Below, in pieces: positions 24,110 to 30,915 of a DNA stretch of 64,000 bases. The notes beneath the pieces were generated by a model. It worked only from the letters and a program-made list of their open reading frames with translations. It was not told the DNA's origin and ran no database searches. The stretch's first letter is position 1, and every line of letters starts with the position of its first letter. Source of the DNA: Actinoallomurus sp963736325 (lineage in GTDB: Bacteria; Actinomycetota; Actinomycetes; Streptosporangiales; Streptosporangiaceae); the NCBI GenBank assembly GCA_963736325.1, contig CAVTOG010000009.1, forward strand, positions 806,001 through 870,000, given 5' to 3'. The translations under genes and the position numbers were made by a program.

Positions 24110-24277
24110 ATGTCTACACGAACCCGGCGGGCCCGTTGCTCGGTCTGCCGCAATGTCCTTCCCAAGGCCACCAAGAACGGTAAGTGCGGCGCCTGCAAGG
24201 GGCAGACGGTGCTTTTCCCCTTGCGCATCGCACAGCGCCTCTCCCGTCCTTCCTCTCGCGGGAAGGGCGGTGCCTGA
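24110..24277 (+). CDS. Small Cys-pair protein upstream of TraB/FtsK
   Basis: 55 residues, rich in Arg and Lys, with two CxxC pairs (ARCSVCRN and GKCGACKG) 16 residues apart that suggest a zinc ribbon. AGAGGAG is about nine bases upstream of the ATG. The stop overlaps the ATG of the FtsK gene (TGATG), so the two are coupled. Basic zinc-ribbon peptides of this size often bind nucleic acid; the function here is unknown. Confidence 0.65.
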   Translation: MSTRTRRARCSVCRNVLPKATKNGKCGACKGQTVLFPLRIAQRLSRPSSRGKGGA

Positions 24278-25755
24278 TGGGTTGGGAGTTCGAGCGCTCG
24301 GCACCGTCAGACAACGTGATGGTTCCGGCTACGTCGGATCCGTTCGAGTCACCCAAGTGGGCTCCGCCGGTATGGCACATGCCCGAGGCTCTCGTCCTGC
24401 TGGTCAACTTCATCCGCTCTCTCGTCAGCGGGGCGGCCTGGCTGGTCCGTCACCCGGTCTTGGTCGCCACGGTCGGCGGGTTGGGCGGGCTGACCTGTGT
24501 TGCCGGATGGCAGTCCCTTGCCGTCCTGGTGGCTGTGGCCTCGATCGGGCTCGGCTGCTGGGCGGGGTTCGGCTGGCCTTCGTTCCTGCGGCTGGTAGCC
24601 CGGCCTGCTCGGGCTCGGTGGCGGCACGTGATGGTCTACCGGCGGAACTGGCGACCGGTGATGGTCATGTCTGGGCTCGCGTTCTACCGCAACGGCAGGG
24701 AATTCCTGCCCACCGTGCTCAAGGTTGAGGTCACTCCGACCACTGACCGCGTGCTGGTCAAGATGCTCTCCGGGCAGGCTCCCTCGATCTGGGCTGACCA
24801 CGTCGCCAACCTCGGGCATGGCTTCGGCGCGGCCTCGTGCCGAGTGCGAACAGCGCAGCGTTCCGGCAAGAACGGTCGCAAATCGGGGGTCTGGCCTGGG
24901 CACCTGTGGTTGGAGTTCGTCCGCCTGGACGCTCTGGAGAGTCCGTTGTCCGCGCTTCCGGTCCCGGAGGCTGCTGGTGATGTCGACCTGTCCCGGCTCC
25001 CGGTCGGCCGGTGTGAGGACTCCTCGCCGTGGCTGCTGCGGCTGCTTGGCACGCACGTCCTGATCGCTGGGGCGACGGGGGCCGGTAAGGGGTCGGTGCT
25101 GTGGTCGATCATCCGGGCGATGCTCCCGGCGATGTACTGCGGCCTGGTGGACGTGTGGGGCCTCGATCCCAAGCGCATGGAGCTTGCGTTCGGCCGCCGG
25201 ATCTTCGCCCGCTACTCCGACGATCCCGACGGCGGGATGGTGGAGCTGTTGGAGGATGCCGTCGCGGAGATGTCCAGGCGGGCCGCACGGTTCGGCGGTG
25301 TGACCCGGACGTTCCGGCCGACCAAGGCAGACCCCTTCATCGTCATCATGGTTGACGAGCTGGCTTTCCTGACCGCTTACTGCCCCAACCGGGATTTGAA
25401 GCGCCGGGCGGAAGCCGCCCTTGCGACGCTGACCTCCCAGGGCCGTTCAGTCGGCATCTGCGTCGTCGGTGCTCTCCAGGACCCGCGCAAGGACGTCGTC
25501 AACATCCGGAACCTGTTCCCGACCCGGATCGCGCTCCGCCTGGATGAGGCCGACCAGGTCGACATGGTTCTCGGCGATGGCGCGTACGAGCGTGGTGCGC
25601 TGGCCGACCAGATTTCACCTATCCCCGAGGTCGGCGCTGGCGTCGGCTTCATCCGGTTGGAGGGTTCACCTGATCCTGTCCGTGTTCGCGCCGGATGGGT
25701 CTCCGACCACGACATCGCCGAGATGACCGCCTACCTGAGGGCGGAGGCGGCCTGA
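24277..25755 (+). CDS. traB: TraB/FtsK-SpoIIIE-family DNA translocase (conjugative transfer)
   Basis: 492 residues. Two or three membrane segments lie between about 36 and 106 (LVLLVNFIRSLVSG, PVLVATVGGLGGLTCVAG, SLAVLVAVASIGLGCWAG). The FtsK-type motor follows, with Walker A GATGAGKGS near residue 265 and Walker B IVIMVDELAFL. The C-terminal part (TRIALRLDEADQVDMVLGD) is typical of the family. In AICEs and Streptomyces plasmids such a protein alone moves double-stranded DNA between mycelia. The start overlaps the preceding stop; the next gene overlaps by TGATG. Confidence 0.92.
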   Translation: MGWEFERSAPSDNVMVPATSDPFESPKWAPPVWHMPEALVLLVNFIRSLVSGAAWLVRHPVLVATVGGLGGLTCVAGWQSLAVLVAVASIGLGCWAGFGWPSFLRLVARPARARWRHVMVYRRNWRPVMVMSGLAFYRNGREFLPTVLKVEVTPTTDRVLVKMLSGQAPSIWADHVANLGHGFGAASCRVRTAQRSGKNGRKSGVWPGHLWLEFVRLDALESPLSALPVPEAAGDVDLSRLPVGRCEDSSPWLLRLLGTHVLIAGATGAGKGSVLWSIIRAMLPAMYCGLVDVWGLDPKRMELAFGRRIFARYSDDPDGGMVELLEDAVAEMSRRAARFGGVTRTFRPTKADPFIVIMVDELAFLTAYCPNRDLKRRAEAALATLTSQGRSVGICVVGALQDPRKDVVNIRNLFPTRIALRLDEADQVDMVLGDGAYERGALADQISPIPEVGAGVGFIRLEGSPDPVRVRAGWVSDHDIAEMTAYLRAEAA

Positions 25756-25979
25756 TGCTCGGCCACATCGAAGGCAAGGGAAGCGCTGCCGTCCAATCGC
25801 CGGAGGCGACCCGTAGGGCGAACGAAGAGAGTTGGCCGGCGGCGATGCCCGCCCCATTGGTGACCCAACTGACCTGTCCGACCTGCCGCACCCCGGACGC
25901 GCTGATCGCATTCGATGGCGTCGGCACCGTCTGCCGTGAATGCGGTGAAGCCGTCCAAGCTCAACTGGGGGACGCGTGA
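25755..25979 (+). CDS. Small Cys-pair protein containing the 71-bp repeat (copy 1)
   Basis: 74 residues. The N-terminal 33 residues are encoded by the 71-bp repeat that recurs before the integrase gene (AAVQSPEATRRANEES). The C-terminal part has two CxxC pairs (LTCPTCRT and VCRECGEA), likely one zinc site. It overlaps the FtsK stop (TGATG) and its own stop overlaps the GTG of the Rep gene (GTGA). The repeat looks like an added N-terminus on an older zinc-ribbon protein. Confidence 0.65.
   Translation: MLGHIEGKGSAAVQSPEATRRANEESWPAAMPAPLVTQLTCPTCRTPDALIAFDGVGTVCRECGEAVQAQLGDA
25782..25852 (+). repeat. 71-bp dispersed repeat, copy 1
   Basis: Matches 27800-27870 at 70 of 71 positions. It can fold: a CCAA...TTGG closing pair encloses the hairpins TCGCCGGAGGCGA and CCCGTAGGG. 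It lies in the 5' part of a small gene in the same frame as copy 2. Confidence 0.85.
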
Positions 25980-27583
25980 ACGACTTCGTCTCGTCCGCCC
26001 CTGGCAAGGTCCGTCCGCCTCTGGCGCGTGAGGTCGTCAAGACGGTCGCGATCGAACACGGCGTCTGCATCCGTCCCATCCCGATGCGGCGAACCGATCT
26101 GGCCACCGGTCAGACCGAGATCGTGAACATGCCGTGCGGTCACACCCTCGCGTCCGTCTGCCCGCCGTGCGCCGAACGCAAGCGTAAGATCCGGGCCACT
26201 CAGTGCCGGGAGGGCTGGCACCTGGAAGAAGAACCGGTCATCGTCCGCGCCGACCCGGACGAGGAACAGCGCTGGTGGATGGAGAAGCGCGCCGAGATCC
26301 AGACCCAAGCCGAACGCGCTGAGGCGGCAGGGGAGGACGCGACCGAACTCCGTGAGTTGGTCACCGAGATCAACGCGGAGATCACACGTACCGGCGTCGT
26401 CGGCAAGCTCCCCACTGAGACGCCGGACCGTCCCAAGCGGTCCACCAGACGTCGTCAGGACGTCCCAGACCTTCCCCGCCGTCCCGTCTCGTCCCGAACG
26501 GTCGGCAAGGTCTTCACCGCTCCTGATGGCACCACGTTCCGTCCGTCGCTGTTCGTGACGCTGACGCTCGATTCGTACGGGCGGGTGAAGGCGGACGGCA
26601 CTCCAGTCGACCCGGCCGCCTATGACTACCGGCGGGCCGCTCGGGACGCGCTGCACTTCTCCAAGCTGGTGGATCGGTTCGTGCAGAACCTGCGCCGTCT
26701 CGTCGGCTACGACGTTCAGTACTTCGCCGCCGTCGAACCCCAACGCCGTCTCGCCCCACACCTGCACATGGCAATCCGCGGAACCATCTCCCGCGCCGAA
26801 CTGCGTCAGGTGGCCGCCGCGACCTACACACAGGTGTGGTGGCCACCGGTCGACAAGGTCGTCTACTCCGGGCCGAACCTGCCCTACTGGGATGCCCGCG
26901 AAAAGGCCTACCTCGACCCGGAGACCCGGACGCCTCTGCCGTCCTGGGACGAGGCTCTCAAGGTCCTCGATGACGAGAACGCAGAGCCTTTGCACGTGGG
27001 CCGGTTCGGGCGTCAGGTCGACGCTAAGGGCGTCATGGCGGGCACTCCGGATTCCGCCCGGTGCATCGGCTACATCACCAAGTACCTCGTCAAGGACATC
27101 GCCGAATGCCACGACGCCGAGACGCCTGCGCAAGCCGATCACGCTGACCGGCTGTTGGACGCGCTGCGGCACGAACCGTGCTCCCCGGCGTGCGCGAACT
27201 GGCTGCGGTACGGCATTCAGCCCAAGGGAGCCAAGCACGGCCTGACGCCCGGCTACTGCAAGTCCAAGGCCCACCGCCGTGAGTACCTCGGCTACGCCGG
27301 ACGCCGTGTCCTGGTCTCCCGTAAGTGGTCCGGAAAGACCATGGCCGACCACAAAGCCGACCGGAAGAACTGGGTCCTCGCCCGGCTGGCTGAGGCCGGT
27401 GTTCCGGCAACCGGCAACCCTGCCGACCCGACCCGCTACGCCTGGGAACTCGCACCCCCAGACGACCCCGACGTCAAACCCGTCGAACAACGCCTACTCA
27501 CCGCCATCGCCGAACGCATCGACATGCGCCGCCAGCTCGACCAGGCCACCGCCGACCTTTCGGCAACGCAGGAGGCCGCATGA
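25976..27583 (+). CDS. repSA: RepSA-like replication initiator of the AICE
   Basis: 535 residues. An N-terminal Cys-rich segment (MPCGHTLASVCPPCAERKRK) is followed by a charged linker with coiled-coil tendency. The rolling-circle-type core has LFVTLTLDSYGRV (motif 1) and APHLHMAIRG near residue 260 (HUH-like metal motif). The C-terminal third has GYITKYLVKDIAECH and several Cys/His pairs. Such initiators support the double-stranded replication of pSAM2-type elements in their circular form. GTG start overlaps the previous stop; the end overlaps Xis (ATGA). Confidence 0.87.
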   Translation: MNDFVSSAPGKVRPPLAREVVKTVAIEHGVCIRPIPMRRTDLATGQTEIVNMPCGHTLASVCPPCAERKRKIRATQCREGWHLEEEPVIVRADPDEEQRWWMEKRAEIQTQAERAEAAGEDATELRELVTEINAEITRTGVVGKLPTETPDRPKRSTRRRQDVPDLPRRPVSSRTVGKVFTAPDGTTFRPSLFVTLTLDSYGRVKADGTPVDPAAYDYRRAARDALHFSKLVDRFVQNLRRLVGYDVQYFAAVEPQRRLAPHLHMAIRGTISRAELRQVAAATYTQVWWPPVDKVVYSGPNLPYWDAREKAYLDPETRTPLPSWDEALKVLDDENAEPLHVGRFGRQVDAKGVMAGTPDSARCIGYITKYLVKDIAECHDAETPAQADHADRLLDALRHEPCSPACANWLRYGIQPKGAKHGLTPGYCKSKAHRREYLGYAGRRVLVSRKWSGKTMADHKADRKNWVLARLAEAGVPATGNPADPTRYAWELAPPDDPDVKPVEQRLLTAIAERIDMRRQLDQATADLSATQEAA

Positions 27584-27780
27584 ACGACTCCGAGGGTGAA
27601 GACCTGCTGACCGTGCGGGAAGTCCTCGCCGAACTGCGTGATGTCTCCCCGCGAACCTTCTACCGCTGGCGGGAACTGGGCATCGCGCCCGTCTGCATCC
27701 GGCTGCCCAACGGGAGCCTCCGCGTCCGCCGTGCAGACCTTCACACCTGGTTGGACGACCGCAGCGAAAAGGCGGCGTGA
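27580..27780 (+). CDS. xis: Excisionase (Xis), MerR-type helix-turn-helix
   Basis: 66 residues. LLTVREVLAELRDVSPRTFY, RWRELGI and SLRVRRADLHTWLDDR form the small winged-helix fold of AICE excisionases. It overlaps the rep stop by ATGA and sits 120 bp before the integrase gene. Xis directs the integrase toward excision, probably by binding near the arm-type sites. Confidence 0.9.
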   Translation: MNDSEGEDLLTVREVLAELRDVSPRTFYRWRELGIAPVCIRLPNGSLRVRRADLHTWLDDRSEKAA

Positions 27781-27781
27781 G

Positions 27782-27904
27782 ATGCGCGGACATGAGGGGA
27801 GCGCTGCCGTCCAATCGCCGAAGGCGACCCGTAGGGCGAACGAAGAGAGTTGGCCGGCGGCGATGCCCGCACCCGGCGCCATGACGGAAGGGGTTCAGGC
27901 GTGA
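27782..27904 (+). CDS. 40-residue open frame made largely of the 71-bp repeat (copy 2)
   Basis: It begins two bases after the Xis stop and ends overlapping the integrase GTG (GTGA), a position typical of a coupled gene. Most of it is the repeat-encoded peptide (AAVQSPKATRRANEES), and the Cys-pair domain present after copy 1 is missing. It may serve only to couple translation of xis and int. No ribosome site is visible, so coding is uncertain. Confidence 0.4.
   Translation: MRGHEGSAAVQSPKATRRANEESWPAAMPAPGAMTEGVQA
27800..27870 (+). repeat. 71-bp dispersed repeat, copy 2
   Basis: Differs from copy 1 by a single G-to-A change that alters an amino acid (Glu to Lys), so the similarity is not explained by protein-level constraint alone. 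It lies between xis and int. Confidence 0.85.
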
Positions 27905-29283
27905 AGTCACATGACGTGCGGTTCTGGGAGATGCGCACTAATCGAGTGGTGAAGGACGGCAAGTCCGTCGTCATCTCCTACACCGTGCGGTGGATGGTCG
28001 CGGGGCGGGAGAAGTCGAAGAACTTCACGAAGAAGGCGCTCGCGACACGACATCTCGGCAAGCTCAACCAAGCGGCGGACAACGGAGAAGCCTTCGACGT
28101 TGACACTGGGTTGCCGGATTCAATGGCGCGTGAGCGTTCTGGGCTGACTTGGTATCAGCATGCCCGCGAGTACATCGATTACCGGTGGGCCGATCTTTCG
28201 GCAAAGGGACGACTGTCGGTGGTTGAGGGTCTGGTGGCGGTGACTGTGGTCCTGGTGAAGCCGGGCAAGGGTGCTCCCGATCCTGCGGTACTCCGCCGGG
28301 CCCTGCGCAAGTGGGCGTTCAACACCGCTCACCGTGATGACCCGATCCCTGAGGCGGAGGCGGCGGCGCTGCGCTGGATCGCCAAGGCGTCGGTTCCGTT
28401 GACCGCGCTGGATGAGGAACGCACTATCAGCAAGGCTCTCAGTGCGTGCGCTCACCGGCTCGATGGGAAACCGGCTGCTGCGGAGTACTACCGGCGTCGT
28501 CGGCGGGCTCTGTACGGGGCGATGAAGTGGGCCGTGCGCGAGAAGCGTCTTTCGGCAAACCTGCTCGATGACAAGAGCCAGCTTGATTGGAAGCCACCTG
28601 AGGTCGTGGTGGAGCTGAACCGGCGCCGCGTGCCCAACCCCGCCCAGATGCGCGCGCTCCTCGACGCGATCAAGAGTGTTGGCACCACCCAGGGCCCGCG
28701 CTTGGTGGCGCTGTTCGCGTGTATGTACTACGCCATGCTTCGCCCCTCGGAAGCGTTCGCGCTGACCATGGATGCATGCCACCTGCCGGATGAAGGCTGG
28801 GGGTACCTGGAGATCGATGAAGCCCGGTCAGACGGCGGCCGTGAGTGGACTGATGACGGTGCGGTACACGAGACACGGGGGCTCAAGGGACGACCGCGTA
28901 AGACGGTCCGCCGGATTCCGATTCCGCCCGTGCTGGTCGAGCTGTTGCGCGCTCACCTGGATGAGTTCGGGACCGATGATGACGGGCGGCTGTTCCGCAC
29001 CTTCCGGGGTGGGGTCTACCAGCGTTCGACGCTCTGGCAGGTCCTGGACAAGGCTCGGCGCAAGGCGTTCTCGGCGGCTCAGGTGAAATCACCGCTGGCT
29101 CGCCGACCGTACGACTTCCGGCACGCGGGGGTCTCGCTGCGACTCAACGCAGGGACTCCAGCCACCAACGTCGCGGAGTGGGCCGGGCACTCAGTGGAGG
29201 TGCTCCAACGGGTCTACGCCCATTGTCTTGACGGTCACGATGATCGATGGTTTGAGAAAATCGACGCCGCGCTAGTCGGCTAG
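27901..29283 (+). CDS. int: Tyrosine recombinase / AICE integrase
   Basis: 460 residues. An N-terminal arm/core-binding region (YTVRWMVAGREKSKNFTKKA) is followed by the catalytic domain: Arg in YYAMLRPSEAFAL, the H-x-x-R motif in RRPYDFRHAGVSL, the third His in WAGHSVEVL and the Tyr nucleophile in RVYAHCLDG. All catalytic residues appear present. The GTG overlaps the preceding stop. The gene ends about 190 bp from the att core in tRNA-Arg and is followed by an intrinsic-type hairpin. The decayed copy at 17.6-18.1 kb comes from the same family. Confidence 0.93.
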   Translation: MKSHDVRFWEMRTNRVVKDGKSVVISYTVRWMVAGREKSKNFTKKALATRHLGKLNQAADNGEAFDVDTGLPDSMARERSGLTWYQHAREYIDYRWADLSAKGRLSVVEGLVAVTVVLVKPGKGAPDPAVLRRALRKWAFNTAHRDDPIPEAEAAALRWIAKASVPLTALDEERTISKALSACAHRLDGKPAAAEYYRRRRRALYGAMKWAVREKRLSANLLDDKSQLDWKPPEVVVELNRRRVPNPAQMRALLDAIKSVGTTQGPRLVALFACMYYAMLRPSEAFALTMDACHLPDEGWGYLEIDEARSDGGREWTDDGAVHETRGLKGRPRKTVRRIPIPPVLVELLRAHLDEFGTDDDGRLFRTFRGGVYQRSTLWQVLDKARRKAFSAAQVKSPLARRPYDFRHAGVSLRLNAGTPATNVAEWAGHSVEVLQRVYAHCLDGHDDRWFEKIDAALVG

Positions 29284-29286
29284 CCT

Positions 29287-29312
29287 GAGCCCCGGTTAAT
29301 CCGCCGGGGCTC
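29287..29312 (+). terminator. Hairpin terminator after the integrase gene
   Basis: GAGCCCCGG pairs with CCGGGGCTC over an 8-nt loop, four bases after the integrase stop. The T-run of the left-hand copy is interrupted here (CGCATTT). Confidence 0.65.
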
Positions 29313-29352
29313 TCGCATTTGGGGCTCCACCTGCACAGATGGCACGGATCAG

Positions 29353-29375
29353 AATCCGCGTATAGTCCGTGAACA
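29353..29375 (+). repeat. Candidate integrase/Xis arm-type site, right arm
   Basis: AATCCGCGTATAGTCCGT matches the left arm (18437) with one difference over 18 bases. It lies between the integrase gene and the att core. Confidence 0.5.
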
Positions 29376-29419
29376 CCGACAATCAGTGGCATCCGGTGGC
29401 ACATAGCTGCACATACACG

Positions 29420-29460
29420 AAACCCCGGCCGACAGCGTCGTCGCTGTTCAACCGGGGTTT
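29420..29460 (-). terminator. Terminator hairpin for tRNA-Arg on the minus strand
   Basis: AAACCCCGG and CCGGGGTTT enclose an inner stem (ACAGCG/CGCTGT). On the minus strand it follows the tRNA 3' end by about 17 nt. It is carried by the element, so integration gives the tRNA a new terminator. Confidence 0.65.
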
Positions 29461-29477
29461 TCGCTGATCATCTTGTG

Positions 29478-29549
29478 CGCCCCCTGCTGGATTCGAACCA
29501 GCGCACCCGGCTCCGGAGGCCGGTGCTCTATCCCCTGAGCTAAGGGGGC
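29478..29549 (-). tRNA. tRNA-Arg, anticodon CCG (AICE insertion target)
   Basis: The 72-nt minus-strand sequence folds as a cloverleaf: acceptor GCCCCCT/AGGGGGC with discriminator G, D-arm GCTC/GAGC, anticodon arm CCGGC-CTCCGGA-GCCGG with anticodon CCG, and T-arm GCTGG-TTCGAAT-CCAGC. CCA is not encoded. The 3' half plus one flanking base is the att core of the AICE, so the gene stays intact at this end after integration. Confidence 0.95.
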
Positions 29550-29717
29550 TCAAGGACGGTTGAAGGCTACCAGTCCCGGACCACCGTTCGCTCCCGGGTT
29601 TTCCCGCCCAGCCCCCTCGACGCGTGCGGCAGGGAAATCATCGGGCCGGTAACGATGACGTGGAAACGTTGCGGTTCTTCGCGTGTTCACCCGCGTGGAC
29701 GCGCTAGCTTGGCGGCC

Positions 29718-30101
29718 GTGACCCTTGGACGTGTGCTGGTCGTCGATGATGACGAGGTGATCCGGCAGCTGATCGCCGTCAACCTCCAACTTGAAGGGTT
29801 CGAGGTGGCGACGGCCGTCGACGGTCAGGACTGCCTGGAGAAGGTGCGTGATGTCGGTCCGGATGTGATCACCCTCGACATCATGATGCCCAGGCTTGAT
29901 GGCTGGGTGACGGCGGTCAAGCTTCGTGACGATCCTGACACGAGGGACATCCGTGTCGTCATGATCACCGCGAGGGCTCAGGAGCACGACATCAGGCGGG
30001 GGCATGAGATCGGCGTGGACGCCTACGTGACGAAGCCGTTCGATCCCGCCGAACTGATCCGTACGGTGCGTCAGCTGGCCGGTGTCGGGACGGGGGAGTG
30101 A
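29718..30101 (+). CDS. Single-domain response regulator (CheY-like receiver)
   Basis: 127 residues forming one receiver domain. The acidic pocket DDDE, the phosphorylatable Asp in ITLDIMMPRLDGW, the Thr in VMITARA and Lys in VTKPFDP are all present. There is no output domain, so it acts through protein contacts or phosphotransfer. No histidine kinase adjoins it. The GTG is only about ten bases after a TAGCTT -10-like box, so the mRNA may be leaderless; longer upstream starts are not supported. Confidence 0.88.
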   Translation: MTLGRVLVVDDDEVIRQLIAVNLQLEGFEVATAVDGQDCLEKVRDVGPDVITLDIMMPRLDGWVTAVKLRDDPDTRDIRVVMITARAQEHDIRRGHEIGVDAYVTKPFDPAELIRTVRQLAGVGTGE

Positions 30102-30170
30102 TGGTGAACATCGCCGTCCACATACTGGTCGGATCTTCGCGGGATCGTCGCCGCGGGTAACCTCGCGCAG

Positions 30171-30899
30171 GTGACCCCGGGGGAGTTGAACACCGCCGTC
30201 ATCCTGGCTGTGCGCGACGCGGTCGCGGACGGGGAGTTCGCCGTGCCTGTTCCCGACCGGATTCCGGTCGCGGGGACGGCCACCGGGGGGTACGCGACGC
30301 CGCTCGCGCTGAGGCTCGCGCGGGCCGCCGAAAGGCCGGCGCTGGAAATAGCGGCTCTGCTCGCCGAGCGCCTCGCGGGTAACCCTGGCTTCAAGAACGT
30401 CCAGGTCACCGGCCCGGGGTTCATCACCATCGAGATGACGGGCCTTACCGCACGCATCGACGAGGCGTACGGCGTACGAGTGGTCCCGCAGGCCACCTGG
30501 CCGGTGCATCCTTTGACCTTCGACAACAAAGGGTTCGCGGTGCGGTTCGCCTACGCGCGTGCCTGCGGCGTACGGCGTCATGCCGACGATCTCGGGCTCC
30601 AGGGCGCGAGCGGAGAACTCGATCATCCGCTCGAACAACGGCTGGTCGGGCTGCTCGCCGATTTTCCCGGTCGGGCCGAGCAGGCGGCGCGGGAAGACGA
30701 TTCCCGGCCGTTCACGAGGCATCTTGAGATGATCGCCGACGCGTACCACGATGTTCACGAGCGGTGTCCCGCCCTGCCGAAGGGCGACGAACCGTTCACG
30801 ACGCGCCATGCCGCGCGTATCGACCTGGCCAGAGCCGTCCGGATCGTTCTGGGAAACGGCCTGCGCATGCTCGGCGAGACCCCGAGCGACCGCCTGTGA
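30171..30899 (+). CDS. nrtL: ArgS-related protein without catalytic core (NrtL-like: N-terminal and DALR anticodon-binding domains)
   Basis: 242 residues. The first 100 residues match the N-terminal additional domain of arginyl-tRNA synthetase (LAERLAGNPGFKNVQVTGPG with FITIEM). The rest matches its DALR anticodon-binding domain (VRFAYARACGVRRHADDLG through the C-terminal ARAVRIVLGNGLRMLG). The whole aminoacylation core (HIGH and KMSKS region) is absent; ArgRS is normally about 550-600 residues. It holds the position of argS before lysA in other actinobacteria, so it may be a relic or an RNA-binding regulator. Whether a true argS exists elsewhere cannot be seen here. Confidence 0.82.
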   Translation: MTPGELNTAVILAVRDAVADGEFAVPVPDRIPVAGTATGGYATPLALRLARAAERPALEIAALLAERLAGNPGFKNVQVTGPGFITIEMTGLTARIDEAYGVRVVPQATWPVHPLTFDNKGFAVRFAYARACGVRRHADDLGLQGASGELDHPLEQRLVGLLADFPGRAEQAAREDDSRPFTRHLEMIADAYHDVHERCPALPKGDEPFTTRHAARIDLARAVRIVLGNGLRMLGETPSDRL

Positions 30900-30915
30900 G
30901 CGCAACGGAGAGAGC

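Larger units (their letters stand above)
18318..29519. mobile_element. Actinomycete integrative and conjugative element (AICE) in tRNA-Arg(CCG)
   Basis: About 11.2 kb bounded by a 43-bp perfect direct repeat (18318-18360 and 29477-29519). The right copy is the 3' half of an intact tRNA-Arg gene. The content is the classical pSAM2-type set: regulators (TPR/HTH and GntR), a Pra-like activator, a TraB/FtsK DNA translocase, a RepSA-like rolling-circle initiator, Xis and a tyrosine integrase next to the att site. All genes except the TPR/HTH regulator run on the plus strand. The core genes look intact, so excision may still be possible. No classical cargo such as resistance or metabolism genes is visible. 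Confidence 0.9.
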
